Positions 1 to 6,866 of a stretch of DNA of 64,000 nucleotides are shown one piece after another (the stretch's first letter is position 1; each line of letters opens with the position of its first letter). The notes beneath the pieces were generated by a model. The model did no database searches. It saw only the letters and a list, made by a program, of their open reading frames with translations, and had not been told where the DNA came from. Source of the stretch: Mycolicibacterium komanii (lineage in GTDB: Bacteria; Actinomycetota; Actinomycetes; Mycobacteriales; Mycobacteriaceae); the NCBI RefSeq assembly GCF_001050035.1, contig NZ_CVTA01000003.1, positions 97,978 to 161,977 of the forward strand. Direction: 5' to 3'. The translations under genes were made by a program, and so were the position numbers.

Positions 1-766
1 CGACGATGAGCTTCTTGGCGCCAGTGGCCCGCACGGCGACCTCGAGGTTGACCGTGGGCCCGAGGAAGGGCACGTCGACCAACTCCGCGGACGTCGGCCG
101 GGTGTCGTCGAGCACCCCGACGGGGTGCAGGCCGTAGTCGGGGATCTGACGCATCCGCGTGATGAGCTGACGCAGAAACGGCCCGGAACCGATGATCAGC
201 GCCGGCGCCCCGAAGCCGTGCCGTCGCCTCAGATACCGCTGAGCCAGAGATCTGAGGAGACGGACCGCAGGCAGCAGAACGGCCGCAAAGACCCAGATCC
301 TGATGACCAATTCGCTTGGGCGGACGTGCTCTTCGACCACGGAGCCGGTGGGCAGCGCGGGCACGGCCACCAACAACACGGTCAGCGTCGCCAGCGCAGA
401 CACCGCCACCGACGTTTCCACGGGTTCGAAATCGTCGAGGAAGCTGTGGCCGAGCCTGCGCTTGTACAACGACCGGGTGTAAAGGATCACCAGAACGATC
501 GGCACGAACAGCCACGAGACGGCGGCGACGTTGCGGTCCGGGACCGGTCCCGACGTCGACCACTGCGCTAGCGCGACGGCCCATACCGCCGCCCAGACGT
601 CCAGGCCGACGGTGAGCGCGACATAGCCCGTTTCGGCGCGGAGTGCCTCGATCCAGCCTTTCTTCCTCTTGTCGGGAGAGGCTGGCGGCACTGCCTTGAG
701 CTGCGGAACCGTGGTCCTGAGCCGAGGTTGCGAATCACGAGTGGGCGCATCCACGTCAGCCTGCAT
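1..766 (-). CDS. Polyprenyl-phosphate sugar (glycosyl-1-phosphate) transferase, N-terminal part
   Basis: About 255 codons run from an ATG at 766 off the left edge, so the catalytic C-terminus is not visible. After a charged N-terminus of roughly 45 residues come four hydrophobic segments (about residues 50-72, 82-102, 118-140 and 150-170). A soluble region with a nucleotide-binding-like stretch follows (GAPALIIGSGPFLRQL), then GLHPVGVLDD. This is the usual front half of exopolysaccharide polyprenyl glycosylphosphotransferases of the WbaP/WcaJ type, which move a hexose-1-phosphate onto undecaprenyl/decaprenyl phosphate at the inner membrane. A G-rich stretch directly before the ATG may serve as ribosome binding site. 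The upstream region holds a -10, a leader hairpin and a palindrome. The family is inferred from the N-terminal half only. Confidence 0.7.
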   Translation of the reverse strand, partial: MQADVDAPTRDSQPRLRTTVPQLKAVPPASPDKRKKGWIEALRAETGYVALTVGLDVWAAVWAVALAQWSTSGPVPDRNVAAVSWLFVPIVLVILYTRSLYKRRLGHSFLDDFEPVETSVAVSALATLTVLLVAVPALPTGSVVEEHVRPSELVIRIWVFAAVLLPAVRLLRSLAQRYLRRRHGFGAPALIIGSGPFLRQLITRMRQIPDYGLHPVGVLDDTRPTSAELVDVPFLGPTVNLEVAVRATGAKKLIV

Positions 767-791
767 GTCCCCCCCGATTGGAACCCCAGCG

Positions 792-809
792 TTGCAGAAC
801 TGTCTGCAA
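792..809 (-). repeat. 7-bp perfect inverted repeat in leader of sugar transferase gene
   Basis: TTGCAGA and TCTGCAA are separated by ACTG. The repeat lies 26 bp before the ATG at 766 and inside the predicted 5' leader, so it could form an RNA hairpin or be a protein-binding site. The role is inferred. Confidence 0.5.
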
Positions 810-823
810 TCGCAAGCGTTGCC

Positions 824-859
824 AGTGTAAGCTACGCGCCCGAATTTCCAGGAAATTCG
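824..859 (-). promoter_or_regulatory. Predicted promoter with palindromic operator over the -35 region
   Basis: On the minus strand TACACT (829-824) fits the mycobacterial -10 consensus TANNNT, giving a start near 817 and a leader of about 50 nt. At 841-859 lies the perfect palindrome CGAATTTCCAGGAAATTCG (9+1+9). It covers exactly where a -35 would lie, about 17 bp upstream of the -10. The one-base centre makes an RNA hairpin unlikely, so it reads as a binding site for a dimeric regulator. The regulator is unknown. Confidence 0.5.
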
Positions 860-878
860 TCTGCTTCAACGACCGGCC

Positions 879-1598
879 TCATTGCTGCGCATCCGTGCGG
901 GCGTTGAAAATCCGTTCAGCGGCGAGCGCGGCGAAATCACTCAGCACCTGAACGTGCCCGGTGCCCCAGAGGCGGGGTTTGGTGTCGTAAACGCACAGTG
1001 TGCCAATCGCATTGCCGGCCTGATCCATCAACGGTATGCCGAGATAAGCGACGACGCTGCCGTCGCGCACCGCCGGATGCTGCTTGAACGTCGGATCGAG
1101 GCGGGCATCCTCGAGGACCAGTGGCGCACCGTCGGCCACCGCGTACTGGCAGACCGATCGCTCCAGTGGCGTCTGCCTGCTTTCGGGAGAACTGGTGTCC
1201 TGACCGACCGCGCTCTTGAAGAACTGCCGATCCTCGTCGACGAGGGTCAGCGTGGCGTGAGGCGCATCGAGCGCATCGGCGGCGGCTCGGGTGATCCGGT
1301 CGTAGATCGCTTCCGGCGGCGAGTCCAACAGGCCGGTACGACGGAGGGCGCTCAAGCGGTCGGGGTCGGTGATGACCGTCGTCACGTCCGGCATCGCGGT
1401 CTTCTCGAGCACACCCGAATCCGACAAATGGGCTTGCAGCTCGTCGACGGCGGGATCGCTGGCGCGCCTCATATCGTTCGCCATCTGTGTGGCGACCGCG
1501 CGGGCCACGTACGTTTCGACGTTCTCCCCAGCCTCCCGCGCGAGCTCCTCGAGCAAGCGGTTGAGGTAGTCGTCGAATCGGCGTACGCGCTCCGTCAC
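879..1598 (-). CDS. GAF domain-containing sensor-like protein
   Basis: The 239-residue soluble protein has a helical N-terminal region (about residues 1-70, possibly a dimerisation helix). The motif DRLSALRRTGLLDSPPEA follows, then a GAF domain (about 90-235) with the typical segments DAPHATLTLVDEDRQFFKS, SVCQYAVADGAPLVLEDA and VAYLGIPLMDQAGNAIGTLC. GAF domains of this subclass bind small ligands or sense redox state and often sit alone in actinobacteria; no output domain is attached. I prefer the GTG at 1598 because TACCGT (1611-1606) ends 8 nt before it, the spacing of leaderless mycobacterial starts. An ATG at 1616 would add six residues. The ligand is unknown. Confidence 0.8.
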   Translation of the reverse strand: MTERVRRFDDYLNRLLEELAREAGENVETYVARAVATQMANDMRRASDPAVDELQAHLSDSGVLEKTAMPDVTTVITDPDRLSALRRTGLLDSPPEAIYDRITRAAADALDAPHATLTLVDEDRQFFKSAVGQDTSSPESRQTPLERSVCQYAVADGAPLVLEDARLDPTFKQHPAVRDGSVVAYLGIPLMDQAGNAIGTLCVYDTKPRLWGTGHVQVLSDFAALAAERIFNARTDAQQ

Positions 1599-1762
1599 TC
1601 GACTTACGGTACGCATATTGACGCGTGAAACGAAATCGGGGCGCCCGTAGTAGAGGTTTGCCCCAGGTCATTGAGACACAGTTCACAGCGCGGTAATGGT
1701 TTGCACGCCGCCGACCCTCCCGCCGCGGTCTTCACCATCCGGTCCGTACCTGATGGCCTGGG

Positions 1763-1768
1763 TAGGGT
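1763..1768 (+). promoter_or_regulatory. -10 element (leaderless) for the 1776 gene
   Basis: TAGGGT ends 8 nt before the ATG at 1776, so transcription should begin at or next to the start codon. No Shine-Dalgarno is visible. Confidence 0.5.
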
Positions 1769-1775
1769 GGTCGCC

Positions 1776-2558
1776 ATGAACGGTGTTCTGCTCGTTCTCG
1801 TCGTCCTGGTCATCGTCGCTCTCGGCGTTCTCGCGTACGCCGCGATGCGCGCATCGGACCGACGCAAGGCCGCCTCGCTCGACGACGCCAAAGCGGACGC
1901 CCGCCGCGTCATCGAACGCCTCGGCGGTCAGGTGATCAGCTTGACGGGCACCGACGAGGCCTCGAAGCAGGCACTCGCCGACGCGTCCGAGCGCTACACC
2001 GCCGCCGGCTCACAGATCGACCAGGCCAACACCGTCAAGCAGGCGTTGCTCGCCAAGGAGAGCGCGATCGAAGGCCTCTACTACGTTCGGGCCGCGCGCA
2101 CCGCGATGGGCATGGATCCGGGACCCGAACTCGAGACGCTGACCGGTCAGCGGGCGGCAGGCACGGTGACCGAGGATCGCAAGGTCAACTTCGAGGGCCG
2201 CGAGATCGAGGCGTCGCCGACACCGTCCGAGCGAACCCCGAACTACTATCCCGGCGGCCGGGTCGCGGGCCGTCCGGTGCCCGCGGGCTGGTACTCCGAG
2301 CCGTGGTGGAAGCCCGCGCTCGTCGCCGGCGCGTGGGGGCTGGGTTCTGTGCTGTTGTTCGACGCCCTGTTCTCCGGCATGCACGGCAGCGGCTATGAGC
2401 AGGGCTTCGCCCAGGGCTACGACCAAGGACTGGACCAGGGCGGACAGGACTTCGGCGGCGGCGACGGCGGCCAAGACTTCGGCGGCGGTGACTGGGGCGG
2501 CGGCGACTGGGGCGGCGGTGACATCGGCGGCGGCCTCGGCGATTTCGGCGGCTTCTGA
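1776..2558 (+). CDS. Single-pass membrane protein with Gly/Asp/Gln-rich C-terminus
   Basis: The 260-residue protein starts at the ATG 8 nt after TAGGGT. Residues 1-24 form a membrane helix. An Ala/Lys/Asp-rich, probably coiled region follows (about 25-110), then a linker with a Pro/Tyr patch (NYYPGGRVAGRPVPAGWYSE). A second hydrophobic segment lies near 188-205 (PALVAGAWGLGSVLLFDAL). The last 50 residues are low-complexity, built on GQDFGGGD and GGGDW repeats. Proteins of this build are common in mycobacteria as hypothetical membrane proteins; I cannot assign a function. It is convergent with the antiporter gene, 22 bp away. Confidence 0.75.
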   Translation: MNGVLLVLVVLVIVALGVLAYAAMRASDRRKAASLDDAKADARRVIERLGGQVISLTGTDEASKQALADASERYTAAGSQIDQANTVKQALLAKESAIEGLYYVRAARTAMGMDPGPELETLTGQRAAGTVTEDRKVNFEGREIEASPTPSERTPNYYPGGRVAGRPVPAGWYSEPWWKPALVAGAWGLGSVLLFDALFSGMHGSGYEQGFAQGYDQGLDQGGQDFGGGDGGQDFGGGDWGGGDWGGGDIGGGLGDFGGF

Positions 2559-2580
2559 GTTCCGCCGGCCCTCGACCCGT

Positions 2581-4269
2581 CTAGAGCCGGCTCTCCAGCC
2601 GCGCCGAAACCCCGGCCTCCTGTAGGTCGAGCCGTTCGAGCATCGCCCGCACCGCCTCGTCCTCGATGCGTCCCTCGTCGCGCTCGGCGATCAGGGCCGC
2701 GCGCTGCTGGGCCAGCACGTTGCGGTACAGCGTCGAGAACACCTCCGACCGCTTGGTGTGCGCGTCCGGATCCGGCATCTCGTCGGCATCCTGCGAGTGC
2801 CTGGCGATGATCGCCTCGATCTCGGCGGCCACGCGCGGACTCAGGTTCGCCGGCGGGTTGGCCCGGAATTCGGCGAGCACGCGGTCGGCCGCTTCGTGCA
2901 CGACGCGTTCGGCCTTGAGTTCCTCGTCGCGGTCGACGGCGTGATCATCGGAGAACCGCGAGATGTGCAACTTCCGAATCAGGATCGGCAGCGTCGAGCC
3001 CTGGAGCAGCAGGGTGCCGACGCTGACCACGAACGCGACGGCCTGAATGGTGGCGCGCTCCGGGAACGGCTCGCCGGTGACCGTCGTCGCCGGAATGGCC
3101 GCGGCCGCAGCCAAAGTCACCACGCCGCGCATGCCCGTCCACGAGACGACCAGGTTCTCCTGCCAGGACAGCGACCGACGATCGATGCGCGAGCGCCACT
3201 TCCCCGGTGGGTTGTTGCGCCGTTTGGTTCCCAGCGCACCACGGCCGCCGCCCTCCGGCACCGGAACGCTCAACCGATTCCCGACATGCTGGGACAGTTT
3301 GTTGCGCCCGAAGATGGCGAAGACCGACAGCGGCCGAATCACGAGGACAATGACCAGGACCACCAGCGACGCCGTCGCGACCTCGGCGAGCGACTCGTGG
3401 GCCTCGCGCAGATCCTCCAGCACGAAGCGCAGATGCAACCCGATGTAGGCGAACACGAACGCCTCGAGCAGCACATCGACCGAGTTCCACACGTAGCGCT
3501 CCTGCAGCCGGGTCTGGTACCCGGCGGACAGCGTTCCGTTGGCCACCACGAACCCGGCGACGACGACCGCCAGTACCCCGGAGGAGTGCAGTTCCTCGGC
3601 GACGATGAACGCCGCGAACGGCACCACCAGCCCCTGCACGGTCTCCAGTCCGGGATTGGCCAGTCGCCGCCGGATCCATATCGTCACGTACCCGAGCAGC
3701 GCACCGACGATCGGTCCGACCACGGCGCTGTACCCGAACAGCAGAAACGGATTGTGGATGAAGATGTGCCCACCGGTGACCTGCACGACCGCGATCGAGA
3801 ACAGCGTCAGGGCGGCGGCATCGTTGATCAGGCTCTCCCCCGTCAGGATCGCCATCACCCGCTTCGGCAGGCCGAGCTTGCGTCCCACCGCCACCGCGGT
3901 CACGGCGTCCGGCGGCGCCACGATCGCGCCCAGCACCAACGCGGTGGCGAACGTCAGCGGCACGACCACCAGCCACGCCGAGGCCGCCACCGCGAATGCG
4001 GTCACTACGACCAGCCCGATACCGAGGCCGAGGATCGGCCGGATGTTGCGCAGAAATGTCGGGAACGAGAAGTTCAGGGCGGCCGAGTACAGCAGCGGCG
4101 GCAGCACCACCGTCAGCAGGATGTGCGAATCGAGTTCGGGCGGTTCGAAATCCGGCAGGAACGACACCGCGGCACCGATGATCACGATGACCAGGGCCGG
4201 CTCCAGGCCGCGCCGGTGCGCGACAGCGGTGACGACGATGGCTCCGACGACGACGAGAATCAACTCCAC
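2581..4269 (-). CDS. CPA1-family sodium (cation)/proton antiporter
   Basis: The 562-residue integral membrane protein has about 10-12 hydrophobic helices over residues 1-420 and a charged cytosolic tail of about 120 residues. Family motifs are visible: the TM segment LGAIVAPPDAVTAVAVGRKL, then TGESLINDAAALTLFSIAV. In this family the acidic and Asn/Asp residues here carry cation and proton exchange. The tail is rich in Glu/Arg and likely soluble and regulatory. The family exchanges cytoplasmic Na+ (or K+) for protons and supports pH and salt homeostasis. The start is GTG at 4269; no clear ribosome site is seen. Cation preference cannot be read from sequence. Confidence 0.88.
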   Translation of the reverse strand: MELILVVVGAIVVTAVAHRRGLEPALVIVIIGAAVSFLPDFEPPELDSHILLTVVLPPLLYSAALNFSFPTFLRNIRPILGLGIGLVVVTAFAVAASAWLVVVPLTFATALVLGAIVAPPDAVTAVAVGRKLGLPKRVMAILTGESLINDAAALTLFSIAVVQVTGGHIFIHNPFLLFGYSAVVGPIVGALLGYVTIWIRRRLANPGLETVQGLVVPFAAFIVAEELHSSGVLAVVVAGFVVANGTLSAGYQTRLQERYVWNSVDVLLEAFVFAYIGLHLRFVLEDLREAHESLAEVATASLVVLVIVLVIRPLSVFAIFGRNKLSQHVGNRLSVPVPEGGGRGALGTKRRNNPPGKWRSRIDRRSLSWQENLVVSWTGMRGVVTLAAAAAIPATTVTGEPFPERATIQAVAFVVSVGTLLLQGSTLPILIRKLHISRFSDDHAVDRDEELKAERVVHEAADRVLAEFRANPPANLSPRVAAEIEAIIARHSQDADEMPDPDAHTKRSEVFSTLYRNVLAQQRAALIAERDEGRIEDEAVRAMLERLDLQEAGVSARLESRL

Positions 4270-4318
4270 GCGCCGATTGTCTCTGAGGCGCGCCCGTCAC
4301 GTGGACTCGGCCGCGTGG

Positions 4319-5113
4319 CTAGGTCTGGTCGGTCGGGCACCAGAACAGGTTGCGGCCCTCCATCACCTGGGTGCGGATCTCGGTGCCGCACAGCCGGCAC
4401 GGCTCCCCGGCGCGCCGGTAGACGTAGGTGCGGGGGCGGCCGGGCGCGTACGACGGCAGCCCGTGATCGTCCTCGCGGCGGATGGTGTGAATCTTGCCGC
4501 GCCGCAGCCCGATCCGCATCAACTCGACCAGGTCGGTCCACATCTCGTCGAACTCGTCCTCGTCGATGCGGATGCCGGGCCGGTGCGGGTCGATGCGGTG
4601 CCGGAACAACAGCTCGTTGCGGTAGACGTTGCCCACCCCCGCGATCACCGACTGGTCCATGAGCAGCGCACCGATAGGTCTGCGCGACTTACGGATTCGG
4701 GCCCACGCCAGCGATCCGTCGGCGTCCCGGCGCAGCGGGTCGGGGCCGAGCCGGTCGATGACGTCGGCGATCTCGGGCTCGTCGAGGACCTCACAGACCG
4801 TCGGACCCCGTAGGTCGGTGGCGTACTCGACGCCGATCATCCGCATCCGGACCTGTCCGACCGGGACCGGTACCGGCAGCGGCACCTCGGTGAACGTGCC
4901 GTACAACCCGAGATGCACGTGCACCACCCGGCCGCCCTCGTAATGATGGAACAGGTGCTTGCCGTACGCGGTGGCCTTCTTGAGAACCCGCCCGCTGACC
5001 GCCGCGGCGCCGTCGGCGAACCGGCCCTGCGGGCTGGACACCAGCACCGGTGCGCGACCGAAGCGGCGCTGATGCAACCGGGCGAGCCGGTGCAGCGTAT
5101 GGCCCTCCGGCAT
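4319..5113 (-). CDS. nei: Endonuclease VIII-like DNA glycosylase (Nei/Fpg family)
   Basis: The 264-residue DNA repair enzyme removes oxidised bases (for Nei, mostly pyrimidines) and nicks the strand by beta/delta elimination. The start MPEGHTLHR supplies the catalytic Pro2 and Glu3 after Met removal. The helix-two-turn-helix region has GALLMDQSVIAGVGNVYRNE, and a C-terminal zinc finger begins CRLC. The finger ends WCPTDQT, so the fourth ligand position holds Asp where a Cys is normal (see findings). The ATG at 5113 fixes the conserved N-terminus; an upstream extension would bury Pro2. The gene sits 2 bp after the rpiB stop and is probably co-transcribed with it, the order known from M. tuberculosis (Rv2465c-Rv2464c). 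Confidence 0.93.
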   Translation of the reverse strand: MPEGHTLHRLARLHQRRFGRAPVLVSSPQGRFADGAAAVSGRVLKKATAYGKHLFHHYEGGRVVHVHLGLYGTFTEVPLPVPVPVGQVRMRMIGVEYATDLRGPTVCEVLDEPEIADVIDRLGPDPLRRDADGSLAWARIRKSRRPIGALLMDQSVIAGVGNVYRNELLFRHRIDPHRPGIRIDEDEFDEMWTDLVELMRIGLRRGKIHTIRREDDHGLPSYAPGRPRTYVYRRAGEPCRLCGTEIRTQVMEGRNLFWCPTDQT

Positions 5114-5115
5114 CC

Positions 5116-5598
5116 CTAGGCGCCGGGCACCGGGGGCGCGACGCGGGTGCGTTCGTACTCGGAGAGGATGTCGATACGACGTTGGTGCCGTGCGGCTTCC
5201 GACCACGGGGTGCTCAGGAACGCGTCGACGATCGCCAGCGCCTCCTCGACGCTGTGCATACGCCCGCCGATGCCGATCAGCTGAGCGTTGTTGTGCTCGC
5301 GCGCGAGCTTGGCGGTCTCGACGCTCCACGCCAACGCACAGCGCGCGCCGAGGACCTTGTTGGCCGCGATCTGCTCACCGTTGCCCGAGCCCCCGAGCAC
5401 GATGCCGAGGCTGCCCGAATCGGCGACGGTCTTCTCCGCGGCGGCGATGCAGAACGCCGGGTAGTCGTCATCGGGATCGTTGACGAAGGCTCCGCAGTCG
5501 ATCGGCTCGTGCCCGGTGTTGCGCAGGTGCTCGATGATGGCCTGCTTGAGGTCGAAGCCGGCGTGATCGGCTCCCAGGTAGACGCGCATGGCGGTCAT
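5116..5598 (-). CDS. rpiB: Ribose-5-phosphate isomerase B
   Basis: The 160-residue RpiB interconverts ribulose 5-phosphate and ribose 5-phosphate in the non-oxidative pentose phosphate pathway. The N-terminus MRVYLGADHAGFDLK carries the phosphate- and ring-opening residues (Asp, His). GSLGIVLGGSGNGEQIAANK forms the anion hole. The catalytic Cys of the E. coli enzyme is replaced by Ser in GGSGNGEQ, as in M. tuberculosis RpiB, where a nearby Glu serves as the base; that Glu is present (GEQ). The length matches the actinobacterial enzyme. The start is MTAMRV at 5598, matching the M. tuberculosis N-terminus from memory. It lies upstream of nei in the same orientation. Confidence 0.95.
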   Translation of the reverse strand: MTAMRVYLGADHAGFDLKQAIIEHLRNTGHEPIDCGAFVNDPDDDYPAFCIAAAEKTVADSGSLGIVLGGSGNGEQIAANKVLGARCALAWSVETAKLAREHNNAQLIGIGGRMHSVEEALAIVDAFLSTPWSEAARHQRRIDILSEYERTRVAPPVPGA

Positions 5599-5632
5599 TG
5601 TGGCAGACGCCGCCGGCGCAACCGGGGTGCGA

Positions 5633-6241
5633 TCAGTCGAACTGCGGCGACTCCGTGCGCGTGCGCTTGAGTTCCCAGAAGTGCGGATAGGACGCGAAGG
5701 TCACCGACGCGTCCCACAGCTTGCCGGCCTCTTCGCCCCGCGGGATCTTCGACAGCACGGGTCCGAAGAAGGCGACGCCATTGACGTGGATGGTCGGGGT
5801 GCCGACGTCCTCGCCGACGGGGTCCATGCCCTCGTGGTGACTCTTGCGCAGCGCCTCGTCGTACTTGTCGGTGGTGGCCGCGTCGGCGAGTTCGGCGGGC
5901 AGGCCCACCTCGGCCAGCGACTCCTTGATCACCACGTCGAAGTCCTGATTGCCCTGGTTGTGAATGCGCGTACCCATCGCGGTGTACAGCGGTCCGAGGA
6001 TCTCGCGGCCCTTGGCCTGTTCGGCAGCGATCGCGACACGCACCGGCCCCCATGCCTTCTTCATCGCCTCCTGGTACTGCTCGGGCAGGTCACGCCCCTC
6101 GTTGAGCACCGCGAGGCTCATCACCCGGAAGTTCACGTCGACGTCCCGGACCTTCTCGACCTCGAGGATCCAGCGCGAGGTGATCCAGCACCACGGGCAC
6201 AGCGGGTCGAACCAGAGTTCTGCGACGGACTTCTCGGGCAT
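5633..6241 (-). CDS. DsbA-family mycothiol-dependent reductase (Rv2466c-like)
   Basis: The 202-residue cytosolic thioredoxin-fold protein has no signal peptide. The active site is CPWC at residues 15-18 ([15 protein letters not shown]), followed by a helical insertion and the cis-Pro loop GTPTIHVNG. It is highly similar in layout to Rv2466c, a mycothiol-dependent oxidoreductase that reduces oxidised substrates and activates some nitro-drugs, and that belongs to the SigH oxidative/heat stress regulon. The sequence supports this: a SigH-like promoter lies 47-74 bp upstream, and AAGGA precedes the ATG at 6241. It is transcribed towards rpiB and nei (34 bp gap), so the stress promoter may also reach those genes. 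Confidence 0.92.
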   Translation of the reverse strand: MPEKSVAELWFDPLCPWCWITSRWILEVEKVRDVDVNFRVMSLAVLNEGRDLPEQYQEAMKKAWGPVRVAIAAEQAKGREILGPLYTAMGTRIHNQGNQDFDVVIKESLAEVGLPAELADAATTDKYDEALRKSHHEGMDPVGEDVGTPTIHVNGVAFFGPVLSKIPRGEEAGKLWDASVTFASYPHFWELKRTRTESPQFD

Positions 6242-6287
6242 GATGAATCCTTCCGGGCGCGGAAATGGGGCAGGGTCCAGTTTTCAC

Positions 6288-6313
6288 AACTGCGGTCGCG
6301 TGTGGAGTGTTCC
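6288..6313 (-). promoter_or_regulatory. SigH-like stress promoter for the DsbA-family gene
   Basis: On the minus strand GGAACA (6313-6308, preceded by GG) is followed by a 17-bp spacer and GTT (6290-6288). This matches the ECF-type SigH consensus GGAA(C/T) plus GTT. The expected start is near 6280, leaving a leader of about 38 nt with AAGGA. Rv2466c is a known strong SigH target, which supports the call. Confidence 0.6.
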
Positions 6314-6432
6314 CCGGGCGTCGGCGCCTATAGCGGCCTCCAAAGCGGATCGCGATATGAGAAACGCCTAAGAGTGCAAACGGTGACCCAACCGTGTTCC
6401 TGATGTGACCAATGTGAAGAATCGTTACCGAA

Positions 6433-6816
6433 GTGAATAAACCTGTTGATGTTCGAGTACGCGCTCTGGCGTTAGGAGCCGGTTTGGCGGCGGTCGCGAC
6501 GACGTTCGCCGCGCCGGCCCAGGCCGACCCGACCGACGACGCCTTCCTGGCCGCGCTCCGCGGTGCCGGCATGACCGTCGACAACCCGGTGAACATGGTC
6601 GCCGTCGGGGAATCCGTATGCCCGATGCTCGTCGAGCCGGGCAAGAACCTCGCGAAGGTGTACACGCAGGTGTCCGACAACGGCATTCCGCCGGACATCG
6701 CGGCGTTCTTCACCGGCATCGCGATCTCGATGTACTGCCCGCAGATGATGGCCTCGGTCGGCAACGGCACCGTGCTGGACTGGCTGCCCGCGGCGCGGGC
6801 GATACCCGGCTTCTGA
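6433..6816 (+). CDS. Secreted DUF732 protein
   Basis: The 127-residue exported protein begins with a Sec signal peptide (about residues 1-31: basic start, hydrophobic ALALGAGLAAVATTFAAPA, cut after AQA). The mature part starts DPTDDAFLAALRGAGMTV, typical of the mycobacterial DUF732 family: small helical secreted proteins with two Cys (VCPML and MYCPQMM) likely forming a disulfide. The GTG at 6433 gives a complete signal peptide; no strong ribosome site is seen. The function of the family is unknown. It stands alone between the divergent DsbA-family gene and pepN. Confidence 0.82.
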   Translation: MNKPVDVRVRALALGAGLAAVATTFAAPAQADPTDDAFLAALRGAGMTVDNPVNMVAVGESVCPMLVEPGKNLAKVYTQVSDNGIPPDIAAFFTGIAISMYCPQMMASVGNGTVLDWLPAARAIPGF

Positions 6817-6854
6817 CGCGGGACGTGCGGCGCGCCGTCGCCGGGCGCGCGCTA

Positions 6855-6860
6855 TAGGTT
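6855..6860 (+). promoter_or_regulatory. -10 element (leaderless) for pepN
   Basis: TAGGTT ends 7 nt before the GTG of pepN at 6867, predicting a leaderless transcript. Confidence 0.5.
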
Positions 6861-6866
6861 GGTCGC

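Noticed and set aside
125..615. Plus-strand ORFs opposite the sugar transferase
   Set aside because: They show low-complexity Arg/Gly/Pro translations. The minus strand gives four membrane helices and a recognisable family.
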